Shown here piece by piece: positions 25,080 to 33,652 of a DNA stretch of 64,000 nucleotides. The DNA lies in assembly GCF_000518265.1 (NCBI RefSeq), contig NZ_JADG01000003.1, positions 992,001 through 1,056,000 on the forward strand, given 5' to 3'. The DNA is from Actinomadura oligospora ATCC 43269. Its GTDB lineage: Bacteria; Actinomycetota; Actinomycetes; Streptosporangiales; Streptosporangiaceae. The translations under genes and the position numbers were made by a program. The notes under the pieces are model-generated. The model was not told where the DNA came from. It searched no databases and saw only the letters and a list, made by a program, of their open reading frames with translations. How positions within the stretch are numbered: the stretch's first letter is position 1; the number at the start of each line of letters is the position of its first letter.

Positions 25080-25397
25080 TCAGAGGGCGGATTTGCCGCG
25101 GACCGGAACGTGGTCGGTGTATTCGGAGTCCTTGGCGAGCAGCGGGTCGATCTGCGCCACGATGGCCTGGGCGGTTCTGCCGGCGAAGACGCGGTGGTGG
25201 TCCTCCTCGCTGGTCCAGCCTTCGGCGACGTGGACGACGTCGGGGTCGGACGCGGAGCGGGAGACAAGGTAGACGAGGCAGTGTTCGCTCGCGCCGGGGC
25301 TGCCCTCGTTCAGTCCGGTCAGCAGCAGGTCGACGAGCTGGTCGCCCATACCGGGCCTGGCGGTCAGGGTGGCGCTGAAGCCGTAGTTGGCAATCAT
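25080..25397 (-). CDS. Antibiotic biosynthesis monooxygenase (ABM) domain protein
   Basis: 105-residue ferredoxin-fold protein of the ABM/YgiN group. The domain starts at about residue 2 (A-T-L-T-A-R-P-G-M-G-D-Q-L-V-D-L-L) and contains E-G-W-T-S-E-E-D-H-H-R-V-F near 62-74. Such proteins oxidise quinol-like substrates without cofactor or act as small stress proteins. Start ATG 25397 with GAAGGA upstream. First gene of a two-gene unit with the downstream hydrolase, divergent from AraC. Confidence 0.82.
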   Translation of the reverse strand: MIANYGFSATLTARPGMGDQLVDLLLTGLNEGSPGASEHCLVYLVSRSASDPDVVHVAEGWTSEEDHHRVFAGRTAQAIVAQIDPLLAKDSEYTDHVPVRGKSAL

Positions 25398-25546
25398 GGA
25401 TTCCTTCTCTTCCTCTTCGGTGATGGAGTGCGGTGATTCCATTAAAGCGAGTTGACCTGCGAAAACGTTAGACAGATACTCGTTTGTACTTGCACGATCC
25501 TCGCGACTTCGGGAACCGCGGCGCGGAATGGTGCTGCAATGGACGC

Positions 25547-26452
25547 ATGTACCTCGAAGAACTCCGCACCCTGCTGGCCCGCCACGCGCGGCCCGACTGG
25601 ACCACCGCCGTCGACGGCGTCCTCATCTCGAAGGTCGACCGCCCTGATCCGCCGGCGCCTTCGATGTCCGGCACGCTCCTGGCGGTCATCGCGCAGGGCG
25701 CCAAACGCCTCGCCCTGGGCGAGAGGGTGTTCGAGTACGGGCCCGGGCAGTACCTGGTCGCATCCGTCGATCTGCCTGTCACAGGGCAGTTCACCCAGGC
25801 CGACCCCAAGCAGCCGGCGCTGGGGTTCGGTCTCGTCCTGGAACCGTCCGCCGTTGCCGAGCTGCTGCTTGAGGCCGGGCCCGGAGACGCCCCCCGGAGC
25901 AGCGGGGGCGCGCCGTCGGCGATCGCCGTCAGTGACGCTCCGGCCGCACTGCTGGACGCGGTGGTCCGGCTGCTGCGCCTGCTCGACGAGCCCCGCGACC
26001 GGGCCGTACTGGCCCCGCTGGTCAAGCGCGAGATCCTGTGGCGTCTGATCACCGGCGAGCAGGGTGCGACGGTTCGCCAGCTCGGCTTGGCCGACAGCAG
26101 CCTCAGCCACATCTCGCGGGCCGTGCGCTGGATCCGCGAGCACTACGCGCAGCCCTTCCGGGTCGAGGACGTGGCGCGGCAGTCCGGCATGGGCGTCTCC
26201 GCCTTCTACCGCAACTTCCAAGCGGTGACCGCGATGAGCCCCATCCAGTTCCAGAAGCAGATCCGGCTCCAGGAGGCCCGGCTGCTGCTCGCCACCCACC
26301 CCGGAGACGTCACCGGAGTCGGCCACCGCGTCGGCTACGACAACCCGTCGCAGTTCAGCCGGGAGTACCGCCGCCAGTTCGGCGCGCCCCCCAGCCAGGA
26401 CGCCGCCCGCCTGCGTCAGGCCGTGCGTGCGCCGGCAGATCTCCTGCCCTGA
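25547..26452 (+). CDS. AraC-family transcriptional regulator
   Basis: 301 residues with an AraC_N-type sensor domain (L-L-A-V-I-A-Q-G-A-K-R-L, G-Q-Y-L-V-A-S-V-D-L-P near 40-80). Two C-terminal helix-turn-helix units span about 195-295 (F-R-V-E-D-V-A-R-Q-S-G-M-G-V-S-A-F and V-G-Y-D-N-P-S-Q-F-S-R-E-Y). It resembles regulators found beside short-chain dehydrogenases and hydrolases. It is divergent from the ABM/hydrolase unit (149-bp spacer) and 157 bp upstream of an SDR gene on its own strand, so it could control both sides. Confidence 0.86.
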   Translation: MYLEELRTLLARHARPDWTTAVDGVLISKVDRPDPPAPSMSGTLLAVIAQGAKRLALGERVFEYGPGQYLVASVDLPVTGQFTQADPKQPALGFGLVLEPSAVAELLLEAGPGDAPRSSGGAPSAIAVSDAPAALLDAVVRLLRLLDEPRDRAVLAPLVKREILWRLITGEQGATVRQLGLADSSLSHISRAVRWIREHYAQPFRVEDVARQSGMGVSAFYRNFQAVTAMSPIQFQKQIRLQEARLLLATHPGDVTGVGHRVGYDNPSQFSREYRRQFGAPPSQDAARLRQAVRAPADLLP

Positions 26453-26609
26453 GCTGGGCGGCTTTACTGGAGGATCGTGCAAGGAGTAGCGAGGATAGTT
26501 CTACTGTCTCCGCAGGTCAGAACGATTCAATGGGATCACCGGTTCTCCCGTGGAGCAGGAAGATGCCTGCCCACCCGTATGGATCCCACCACATCGCAAA
26601 GGGCACAAC

Positions 26610-27359
26610 ATGAAGACGGTTCTGATCACTGGTACCTCATCCGGGTACGGGCGGGAGACCGCCCTCTACTTCCACTCGCAGGGGTGGAACGTCATCGCCA
26701 CGATGCGGACGCCGCGTCCAGGCGTCCTTCCTGAGTCGGACCGGCTCCGCGTCATCGAGCTCGACGTGACCAGGCCCGAGAGCATCACCGCCGCGTTCGA
26801 GGCCGAGGGCCCCATCGATGTCCTGGTCAACAACGCGGGCGTGCCCTCGATCAGCGTGTTCGAGGGCACCCCCATGGCCCGAGTGCGGGAGGTCTTCGAG
26901 ACCAACACGTTCGGCGTGATGGCGATGACGCAGGCGGTGCTGCCCCAGTTCCGCGAGCGTGGCTCCGGCGTGGTGGTCAACGTGACCTCGAGCGTGGTGC
27001 TGGGGCACATGCCGCTCTCGGCCGTCTACAAGGCGAGCAAGATGGCCATCGAGGGGTTCACCGCATCCCTCGCGCTCGAGCTCGCGCCGTTCGGTGTGCG
27101 GGCGAAGACGGTCGAGCCGGGCGCCTGCCTGACGACGAACTTCGCGGCCACCGCGACGAAGGGCGCCTCGCTGGACGAGCTGGTCCCGGCGCCCTACGCA
27201 CCATGGGCGAAGAAGGCCATGGGCGACTTCACGGGCCAGGACCTGTTCACCAAGGAGAGCGACGTCGCCGAGACGGTGTGGCGAGCCGTGCACGACACGA
27301 CCGGCCAGCTGCGATTCCCCGCCGGCCCCGACGCGGTCTCGCTCTCCCAGGCGAAGTGA
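26610..27359 (+). CDS. Short-chain dehydrogenase/reductase
   Basis: 249-residue classical SDR. NAD(P)-binding T-G-T-S-S-G-Y-G at residues 7-14, N-N-A-G near 77-80, catalytic Ser in N-V-T-S-S-V near 128, and the Y-K-A-S-K active site with Tyr near 140 and Lys 144. Length and motif spacing are normal, so the enzyme should be active. Start ATG 26610 with AAGGG upstream. Located downstream of the AraC gene. Confidence 0.88.
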   Translation: MKTVLITGTSSGYGRETALYFHSQGWNVIATMRTPRPGVLPESDRLRVIELDVTRPESITAAFEAEGPIDVLVNNAGVPSISVFEGTPMARVREVFETNTFGVMAMTQAVLPQFRERGSGVVVNVTSSVVLGHMPLSAVYKASKMAIEGFTASLALELAPFGVRAKTVEPGACLTTNFAATATKGASLDELVPAPYAPWAKKAMGDFTGQDLFTKESDVAETVWRAVHDTTGQLRFPAGPDAVSLSQAK

Positions 27360-27539
27360 TCAGCCGGCAGGCAAGGTCACGCCGCACTGACACCAGGAGC
27401 CGGCCCCGCGCCCACGCACCGGGTCGGCTCGCCGTCGGGCGCTCACCCCGACGAACGGGAACCTGACCAACAACGAGAAGCCGGGCCGGTTTGTCCTGGG
27501 CCACGGTCACCGCCGGGACGCCGTCTACGACCGGCCGCC

Positions 27540-27600
27540 TGCCGACAGAAGGCGTACCGGGCACGCCGGGCCGCCGAGCGGAGGCGCGAAGCCGTAACAG
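27540..27600 (+). pseudogene. Fragment of a small zinc-ribbon/basic-tail protein
   Basis: One frame reads C-R-Q-K-A-Y-R-A-R-R-A-A-E-R-R. This is the conserved basic tail of actinobacterial proteins that carry C-x-x-C-R-Q-x-A-Y-R-A-R-R. The preceding R-R-D-A-V-Y segment is in another frame and the upstream cysteines are gone, so only a decayed end remains. Confidence 0.35.
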
Positions 27601-27684
27601 CCCCGGCCGGTGTGACGGCTCCCGTACCCCTCTCCGGGGACATGGGCGGCCATCACGGGTCGATGTCGAAGTCGGAAGTGGTCC

Positions 27685-27716
27685 CGGCCTGACGGGCCGT
27701 CCCGCCTGTCAGGCCG
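27685..27716 (+). terminator. Hairpin with adjacent A-run
   Basis: 9-bp stem CGGCCTGAC/GTCAGGCCG with a 14-nt loop, followed within 6 nt by GAAAAAAG. It may end stray transcription before the GDSL promoter. Confidence 0.3.
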
Positions 27717-27771
27717 TCCCGAAAAAAGTTGAGCAGGTTTCATGTTTGGGTCTTCCGGGGAAGGCGGTCAG

Positions 27772-27785
27772 CCGGTAATTACCGG
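27772..27785. promoter_or_regulatory. 14-bp palindrome upstream of the GDSL-lectin gene
   Basis: CCGGTAATTACCGG is a perfect dyad with an AT-rich centre, 31 bp before the ATG at 27816. Its position suggests a repressor site overlapping the promoter or early leader. Confidence 0.45.
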
Positions 27786-27815
27786 AAGTGACAACCAGCC
27801 CGGGAGGTTCCCCCC

Positions 27816-29336
27816 ATGTCACATCCCAGGCCACGGCTGAGGACCTGTGCCGTCGCAGCCACCGCCGCCCTCTCCCTCCTGTCCCTCGGCGCGCTCGCCA
27901 CCCCCTCCGCGAGCGCCGCCCCCGCCACCCCCACCCTGACGACGAGCACGCCCCTGCCCGCCGAACTGGAACAGATCCGCGCGGCCGAGGCCACCAAGCT
28001 CTACGGCAGCCCGGAGGAGCGTCCGATGGCCCAGCGCAAGACGGGGCTGGTGTCCATCGGCGACTCGGAGATCTCCGGCGAGGGCGCCGGCTCGTACTGG
28101 CCGGACACCGCCGGCCCGACGAACTGGTGCCATCGTTCGCAGGAGGCCGCGATCTACCGCACCACCATCCCGGCCGACGTCTCCACCAACGTCGCCTGCT
28201 CGGGCGCGGCCAGCTACCACATCAGGATCGGCGGGGTGAAGCAGTACGCCGACCAGCTCGTCCAGAGCGACAACCTCGCGATCAAGGCCCGCAACACCCG
28301 CGTCAAGATGGTGGTCGTGGTCGTCGGCGCCAACGACGACATCCAGTTCGGCCCGGTGATGACCGACTGCGTCGAGCGCTGGGTGCTCTCCAAGGGCACC
28401 TGCGAGCCGACCTACGCGCCGGGCTGGCAGACCCGCGTGGACGGCATGGTGCCGAAGGTGGCGGCCACCGTCACCGACCTCAAGCAGGTCATGCGCGACG
28501 CCGGGTACACCGACGACGGTTACAAGCTCGTGCTGATGAGCTACCCCTCCCCCATCAGCCCCGACATGGCCGACAACCCCAACTTCCCCGGGAAGCTCCC
28601 CGGCGGCTGCCTCGGCTACGACTCCGACGCGGCCTGGGGCCGCAACACGGCCGTCCCCGCCTTCGAGCGCGGGATCCGGAAGGCGGCCCAGCAGTCCGGG
28701 GCCTACTACCTGGACGCCTCCCGCCTGTTCCACGGGCACGAGGTGTGCATGGAGAGCACCTGGGCGCGCGGCTTCTTCTACGACGGCTCGTTCCCGCCGG
28801 ACGAGAACTCCGTCCGGCAGTCCTACCACCCCAACGCCACAGGTCACGGCGCGTTCGCGTCGTGCTTCAGCCAGTTTTACGACTCCGGACTGCGCGAGGC
28901 GTCGTGCGCCGACCCGGCGTCCACCAACAGCCCCAAGCTCTACCCGGGCGCATGGGACGACAAGTTCAAGCCGCTGAAGAACCAGTCCACCGGCCAGTGC
29001 CTTGACAGCGTCGGCGGCTCGTCCCGCAACTACACGGCGGTCGTGGGCTGGAACTGCCACGGGGGCCGTAACCAGACCTGGTGGTATGACCCCACGTACA
29101 AGTCCATCCACACCGGCCTGTCCCACGACCGTTGCCTGGACTCCCGGGACATCGCCGCCCCCACCGCCGCCATCCTGTGGAACTGCCACGGCGGCACCAA
29201 CCAGCAGTGGACGATGCCCGCGGACGGCACGATCCGCCCGGCAACCGCGAACGGGCTGTGCCTGACCCAACCGGTCGCCGACAAGGCCGTCGCACTCCAA
29301 CCCTGCAACGGCTCATCAGCCCAACGCTTCGCCTAA
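27816..29336 (+). CDS. Secreted SGNH/GDSL esterase with C-terminal ricin-B lectin domain
   Basis: 506 residues. Signal peptide at about 1-34 (R-L-R-T-C-A-V-A-A-T-A then A-S-A). SGNH hydrolase domain about 70-375: block I G-D-S-E-I-S-G near 85, block III G-A-N-D-D near 172, and block V Y-H-P-N-A-T-G-H near 337. Glycine replaces the usual linker after G-D-S, as in other large actinobacterial SGNH enzymes. Residues about 385-506 form a ricin B beta-trefoil with N-Q-T-W-W and N-Q-Q-W-T (QxW-type) motifs and paired cysteines, which would bind glycans. Expected role: extracellular esterase targeted to polysaccharide. GGGAGG precedes the ATG and a strong terminator follows. Confidence 0.88.
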   Translation: MSHPRPRLRTCAVAATAALSLLSLGALATPSASAAPATPTLTTSTPLPAELEQIRAAEATKLYGSPEERPMAQRKTGLVSIGDSEISGEGAGSYWPDTAGPTNWCHRSQEAAIYRTTIPADVSTNVACSGAASYHIRIGGVKQYADQLVQSDNLAIKARNTRVKMVVVVVGANDDIQFGPVMTDCVERWVLSKGTCEPTYAPGWQTRVDGMVPKVAATVTDLKQVMRDAGYTDDGYKLVLMSYPSPISPDMADNPNFPGKLPGGCLGYDSDAAWGRNTAVPAFERGIRKAAQQSGAYYLDASRLFHGHEVCMESTWARGFFYDGSFPPDENSVRQSYHPNATGHGAFASCFSQFYDSGLREASCADPASTNSPKLYPGAWDDKFKPLKNQSTGQCLDSVGGSSRNYTAVVGWNCHGGRNQTWWYDPTYKSIHTGLSHDRCLDSRDIAAPTAAILWNCHGGTNQQWTMPADGTIRPATANGLCLTQPVADKAVALQPCNGSSAQRFA

Positions 29337-29348
29337 CCCCGCCCACGC

Positions 29349-29386
29349 GGTAGGCCCCAGGAGCCAGGCGGCTCCTGGGGCCTACC
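29349..29386. terminator. Very strong hairpin terminator
   Basis: Perfect 17-bp stem beginning GGTAGGCCCCAGG with a 4-nt loop, 12 nt after the GDSL gene stop and facing the convergent MFS remnant. Bidirectional use is likely. Confidence 0.8.
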
Positions 29387-29393
29387 CACACAC

Positions 29394-30386
29394 TCACGAC
29401 GTGACCCCGGACGCACGTTGATCCTTCTCGGTGGCAACAGCGAGGGAGGAGAGGAGCGTTGCGGCGGCGAGGCTTCCCCAGAGGCCGGCCGAGCCTCGGG
29501 CGGCGAGGGCGGTGACCAGCGCGGTGGCGCTACCGGCGTAGATGATCTCGCCGATGGTGCAGACGACGGACACCGCGGCGATGGCCGGGACACCCCAGCC
29601 GTGTCCGAGGGAGGTGGCCGTGAGGAAGCCGAGGTAGGACGCGGCCAGCACCACGCCGGAGAGGGCCAGGACGGTCCGCCGGGAGAAGCGGGACATGAGG
29701 ACGGTGACCGGCACCTGCAGGGTCACCACCAGCACGGTGTTGGCCACGAAGACGGCTGCCGGCCACATCGGGGACGCGTGGAACCGCGTCACCAGGACCA
29801 GCGGGATCGCGACCTCGGGGACGTTGAGGCAGAAGACGTAGACCACGTTGGTAGCAAGGAGCACGAGCATCCGGGGTGCGGGGTCCTTGTCCCGGTCCTC
29901 GTCCGGCGTGGCCTCCGCTGGACGTGCGTGCACGTGGACCGACCACGCCAAGGCGGCTGCGGCGAGGTAGGCGAGCGCGGTGACGGCCGCCAGCGCCCGC
30001 AGCGCGGTGGTGCCGCCCGCCAGGCACACCGTGGCGAGGAGTGCGCCGACGCCCAGGGCGGCGTTGCGCAGGGCGCGGGACCCAGCGAGGGCGTTGTCGC
30101 GATCTCGGCCCTGGGCGACCGTCGCCACGAGCGCTGCGTGGGCGGCCGGCCACGCCTGGTTGCCGATGCCGAGGAAGAGCGCCGCCGCCGTGAAGAGCCA
30201 GACGTGCCCTGTCGGGGCGGCCAGCAGGAGCGCCACGCCCAGCACTCGCACCAGCGTCGACGCCGCCACGACGGTGCCGCGCGCGCCGCGGTCCAGCCAA
30301 CGTCCCACTGCGGGCATGCACACCAGGCCCGCGACGATGCCGACCGTCATGGCGGTGCCGGTGACCGGCGCGGACAGCCTCAGCAC
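29394..30386 (-). pseudogene. MFS transporter, truncated at the N-terminus and internally deleted
   Basis: 330 residues with about nine hydrophobic helices, against about 400 residues and twelve helices in the family. The sequence starts in the loop before TM2 (L-S-A-P-V-T-G-T-A-M-T-V-G), so the first helix is missing. Near the end, S-A-T-A-L-V-T-A-L-A passes directly into A-R-G-S-A-G-L-W-G. In relatives these two pieces are separated by roughly 50-60 residues, and a short repeated T-A-L-A may have served as deletion junction. No start signal is evident beside the neighbouring gene. Probably non-functional; the former substrate is unknown. Confidence 0.6.
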
Positions 30387-30395
30387 CGCGGCCGG

Positions 30396-30842
30396 TCAGG
30401 ACGCGGGCGACCGTCGCTCTTCGCGGTCGGTGGTCGCGGGGGCTTGGGCGATGCGCTTGCCCAGGTTGATGAAGAAGAAGACCAGGCCGACGGTGAGCGC
30501 GATGTGGCCTCCTCCGGCGATGTGGGCCGCTATCCCGGGCGTGGAGTGACCGAGGACGGTCAGCGTGCCGCGGACGGTCATGACGGCGACGGTCATGACG
30601 AGACCGGCGTTGTAGGTCCAGAAGAACGCGTTGAAGAGCCTGCCCGCCGACAGGGTGAACAGCTTCTCCAGCACCAGGGCGATCAGGAAGAAGAGCATGC
30701 CGAGCGCGAGCACGTGGGTGTGGACGAGTCCGAGCTGGGAGTCGCCGGTGAAATCGTTCAGCTTGGTGATCTCGCGGTAGTAGAGGCCGCCGACCAGCCC
30801 GACGATCATGTAGGCGTGAGCGGCGTAGTAGAGCTTCTTCAC
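30396..30842 (-). CDS. DUF2871 family membrane protein
   Basis: 148 residues with four TM helices (about 7-24, 45-62, 72-92 and 105-125). It contains the family hallmarks G-G-L-Y-Y-R-E-I-T-K-L-N-D-F and H-T-H-V-L-A-L-G-M. The histidines placed in or near helices suggest metal or haem interaction, but no function is established. It is downstream of the flavoenzyme gene on the same strand. Confidence 0.82.
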   Translation of the reverse strand: MKKLYYAAHAYMIVGLVGGLYYREITKLNDFTGDSQLGLVHTHVLALGMLFFLIALVLEKLFTLSAGRLFNAFFWTYNAGLVMTVAVMTVRGTLTVLGHSTPGIAAHIAGGGHIALTVGLVFFFINLGKRIAQAPATTDREERRSPAS

Positions 30843-31005
30843 AAGGGTCCTCAGGGTTCCGGCCTGGTCACGACCGGGGCCGGTGGGTGGTCAGGATCTG
30901 GCGGGGGTCCAGGAGTTCTCGGACGGGGTGACGTTTTGTGAAGCGGGTTCGGCGCGGCCCCGCCACCCTGGTGGGCGGAGGGGCCGGGACCAGCTCGGAA
31001 CGGCC

Positions 31006-32316
31006 TTAGCCGAGCACCGGGTAGTTCGCGCGGAAGACGTTGTGCGGGTCACGGGCCCGCTTGATCTCCCGCAGCCGCGCGAGCACGCCGCCGGAGAAGG
31101 ACTGCGACGCCGTGTCACCGGGAGACAGCACGGTGTACGGCTTGCGGCCGCTGACGTAGGCCTTCAGGTCGGCCACGACCTCGTCCTGCTTGGCGCGCGT
31201 CGCGTCGGCCGTGTGCGGCAGGCCGAGGCCCAGCAGGCCGAGCAGGTACGGCTCGGTCACCGCGCCGCTCGCACCGGCCCCGTCGCCCGGCTCGGCGAGC
31301 GCCCCGCCCAGGTGCCTGATCTGCATGTTGATGAGCGGTGCGACCGGCTTGGCCAGCAGGAGGTCCACGGCGTCCGCGTCCAGGCCGGTGAGCAGCTCGG
31401 CACGAGTGATGGACGGGACCGGGTCGGTGGGTTCGGCGGTGATGGCGCCCAGGTCGGCGACCGGGACGATGCCACGGCTGTCGGAGATCGCGCCCTCGAT
31501 CTTGTCGATGCGCGCCAGCAGGTCCGCCCCCTGAGCCGCCTCACCCAGGTAGGCGAGGTCCAGGGTCACCATCGGCGGCGCGCCGGGCGGCTGGAACCGG
31601 TTGATCCAGACGCTGAGTTCGCGCGGCGCCTCGGCGGTGAGCTCCAGGAACGTGTCGTACACCTCCCTGGTCCGGTGCTCGGGCCAGACGACGCGTCCGC
31701 CGTACATGGTGGGCACGGGGTACAGCTCGAGTTCGAGCGCGGTCACCACCGCGAAGTCGCCGCCACCGCCGCGCAGCGCCCAGAACAGCTCGGGATCGGA
31801 CTCGGCGGTCACCCGTGCGGGCTCACCGTCGGCGTCCACGATGTCCAGGGCCCGCACGCTGTCGGAGGCGAAGCCGTGCTTGCGGCTGAACCAGCCGACA
31901 CCACCGCCCAGCGTGTAACCGGTCACGCCGACCCCGGGCGCGCTGCCGGAGAGTCCAGTGAGACCCAGTGGTCCGGCCGCCGCCAGCACCTGCCCCCACT
32001 TCGCACCCGCGCCGACCCGGACGATGCGCTCCTCAGCGCGCACCTCCACCTCGTTCAGCAGGCCGGTACGCAGCAGGATCACGCCTTCCACGTCACCCGA
32101 GGCGCCATGCCCGGTCGGCTGCGCGGCCACCGTCCTGCCCGTCCGCCGTGCGTACCGCACGAGCGCCGCCACGTCATCGGCGTCCGCGGCCTCCGCCACG
32201 GCCGTCACCGGCTGCCTGACGGTGAGGTTCCACGCTGTGGTCGCCTGTTCGAAGCCGTCGTCACCGGGCAGGAACACGCGTCCCTTGATGACACCGCGCA
32301 GATCGTTGATGGTCAT
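31006..32316 (-). CDS. FAD-binding (BBE-type) oxidoreductase
   Basis: 436-residue PCMH-type flavoenzyme of the berberine-bridge-enzyme/VAO family. FAD-binding domain about 30-205 with A-A-Q-P-T-G-H-G-A near 64-72, where the His is the usual site of covalent 8-alpha flavin linkage. The second covalent residue (a Cys in the G-x-x-x-G-G-G region) is replaced: V-T-G-Y-T-L-G-G-G-V-G-W. The C-terminal BBE segment ends D-P-H-N-V-F-R-A-N-Y. It would oxidise alcohols, sugars or polyketide intermediates with O2. Member of the minus-strand group between DUF2871 and DUF4267 genes. Confidence 0.87.
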   Translation of the reverse strand: MTINDLRGVIKGRVFLPGDDGFEQATTAWNLTVRQPVTAVAEAADADDVAALVRYARRTGRTVAAQPTGHGASGDVEGVILLRTGLLNEVEVRAEERIVRVGAGAKWGQVLAAAGPLGLTGLSGSAPGVGVTGYTLGGGVGWFSRKHGFASDSVRALDIVDADGEPARVTAESDPELFWALRGGGGDFAVVTALELELYPVPTMYGGRVVWPEHRTREVYDTFLELTAEAPRELSVWINRFQPPGAPPMVTLDLAYLGEAAQGADLLARIDKIEGAISDSRGIVPVADLGAITAEPTDPVPSITRAELLTGLDADAVDLLLAKPVAPLINMQIRHLGGALAEPGDGAGASGAVTEPYLLGLLGLGLPHTADATRAKQDEVVADLKAYVSGRKPYTVLSPGDTASQSFSGGVLARLREIKRARDPHNVFRANYPVLG

Positions 32317-32389
32317 TGTCGTCTCCCTTTCACGAACTCTCAGATGGTGCTTCAGCGATTGCTCAGGCCGCCCCTCGGGGCGTGCGGCG

Positions 32390-32839
32390 TCAGGCGCGGT
32401 GCGCGCCGGGCTGTGCGGCGGGCGCCGGGGCGGCGGCGTCCTGGGACGTGCGGGCCTTGCTGGTCTCGCGGAGGATCAGCAGGCCCGTCATCGCGATCAG
32501 CGCGGAGGTCAGGCCGTGGATGCCGAACGCGGCGGCCTTGGAGCCGTGGTGGGCCAGGACGGTGATCATGTCGCCGAACGGGGCGGCCGCCGTCATCAGC
32601 AGGACCCAGCCCAGGGCGCGGCGGTGGCCCGTCACCAGCAGGATGCCTCCGGCCAGGCCCATCGCGTTCTCGCGGTTGCCCTTCACGTTGAGGAAGCCGC
32701 CGCCGTCGCCCGAGGGCCAGTGGGGCAGGCCGAAGCCCGGGGCGACCGTCTCGGGGCTCAGGACGAAGGACAGCCCGAGGTAGAAGCTGAACAGGACGAC
32801 GGCGGCGGCCAGGACGGTGTTGACGTTCTTCAGCGACAT
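32390..32839 (-). CDS. DUF4267 family membrane protein
   Basis: 149 residues, four TM helices (about 7-27, 62-80, 84-104 and 108-126), with the conserved V-K-G-N-R-E-N segment near 52-58 and H-H-G-S-K near 97. The family has no known role and often accompanies oxidoreductases. The C-terminal 20 residues are an Ala/Pro-rich tail. Same-strand neighbours are 45 nt (hemerythrin-like) and 73 nt (flavoenzyme) away, so an operon is plausible. Confidence 0.78.
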   Translation of the reverse strand: MSLKNVNTVLAAAVVLFSFYLGLSFVLSPETVAPGFGLPHWPSGDGGGFLNVKGNRENAMGLAGGILLVTGHRRALGWVLLMTAAAPFGDMITVLAHHGSKAAAFGIHGLTSALIAMTGLLILRETSKARTSQDAAAPAPAAQPGAHRA

Positions 32840-32884
32840 GGTTCTTCTCCTTGGACGTTCGGGTCGGGTCGGGTTGGGCGGGGT

Positions 32885-33523
32885 TCAGCCGCGGACGCGG
32901 CGGATGTAGCGGGCGTAGCGGGGGCGGCCGAAGACGTGCCAGATGGCGCGGGCCGGAGTGGGAAGACCGCTCAGGACCAGGGCGCGCTCGGCCGGGTCGG
33001 CGTCCTCCAGGACGGCGCCGAAGAGCATGAACAGGGTGAGCTTGGGGGTGTTGTTCACCATGTGGTCGCCCAGGGACGCCCACTCCTGCTCGGTGATGTG
33101 CTTGGCCGCGAGCGGGAGGAGGGTGGCCTCCTCGTCGTCGATGTGTTCCAGCACGACCGCGCGGTGCTCGGACAGGGCGGCCACGAGGGTGTCGCGTTCG
33201 TCGGCGCCCGCGGCGGCCTCCCAGGCGGTGACCGCGGCGTCCACCCTGGTCAGGGTGGCCGCGATGCGCTCGTGCTGGGCCTCCATCCGCAGGACGATGT
33301 CGGCCTCCAGGTCCACCCGGGCCAGCAGCGGCGGCCACAACAGCTCGTCCTCGCCCTCGTGGTGGTTGTGCAGGCCCAGCCGGTAGAGGCGGAAATGGTC
33401 GGCGATCACCTGGGCACGAGCGGTGTCACCCGGGGCGACGTCCGCGACGAGCTCCATCAGCAGCCGTGTCTCACGGCGGAAGACGCGGTGGACGATCTTC
33501 ATGTCCTGGGTGTCGACGCTCAT
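32885..33523 (-). CDS. Hemerythrin-like domain protein
   Basis: 212-residue helical protein with a hemerythrin HHE domain. Iron-ligand candidates: H-N-H-H-E-G-E-D near residues 54-61, M-E-A-Q-H-E-R-I near 82-88, and H-R-A-V-V-L-E-H-I-D-D-E-E near 121-133. Such proteins bind O2, NO or respond to oxidative stress. The remainder (M-V-N-N-T-P-K-L-T-L-F-M and a C-terminal basic tail) is typical of the actinobacterial form. Start ATG 33523; first gene of the minus-strand group and divergent from the SARP regulator (129-bp spacer). Confidence 0.85.
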   Translation of the reverse strand: MSVDTQDMKIVHRVFRRETRLLMELVADVAPGDTARAQVIADHFRLYRLGLHNHHEGEDELLWPPLLARVDLEADIVLRMEAQHERIAATLTRVDAAVTAWEAAAGADERDTLVAALSEHRAVVLEHIDDEEATLLPLAAKHITEQEWASLGDHMVNNTPKLTLFMLFGAVLEDADPAERALVLSGLPTPARAIWHVFGRPRYARYIRRVRG

Positions 33524-33601
33524 CGGATTCCGCTTCCTGTGGGGTGCGACCGGCCGGTTGCGGCTGGTCGGTTGCGCTGTGTTCAGCCTGCTCCCGGGCA
33601 T

Positions 33602-33643
33602 TTGGAGGGGACTTGGAACCGACTTGGACCGTCCACGTACGAT
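33602..33643 (+). promoter_or_regulatory. SARP-type direct-repeat operator and -10 box
   Basis: TTGGA occurs at 33602, 33613 and 33624, exactly 11 bp apart, as TTGGAGG, TTGGAAC and TTGGACC. The last repeat ends 7 nt before TACGAT (33638-33643), a TANNNT -10 box. Streptomyces antibiotic regulatory proteins bind heptamer direct repeats on an 11-bp period placed about 8 bp before the -10, so this fits an autoregulatory site. It also lies upstream of the divergent hemerythrin-like gene. Confidence 0.7.
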
Positions 33644-33652
33644 GTGCGGATC

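Larger units (their letters stand above)
27360..27815. other. 456-bp spacer with remnants and regulatory dyads
   Basis: No intact gene. It holds a fragment of a zinc-ribbon protein (27540-27600), a hairpin (27685-27716) and a palindrome (27772-27785) upstream of the GDSL gene. Confidence 0.5.

Noticed and set aside
31958..33652. Plus-strand extension of the SARP gene by about 560 codons
   Set aside because: It is antisense to the flavoenzyme, DUF4267 and hemerythrin genes; the SARP winged helix begins at 33653, directly after its operator and -10 box.
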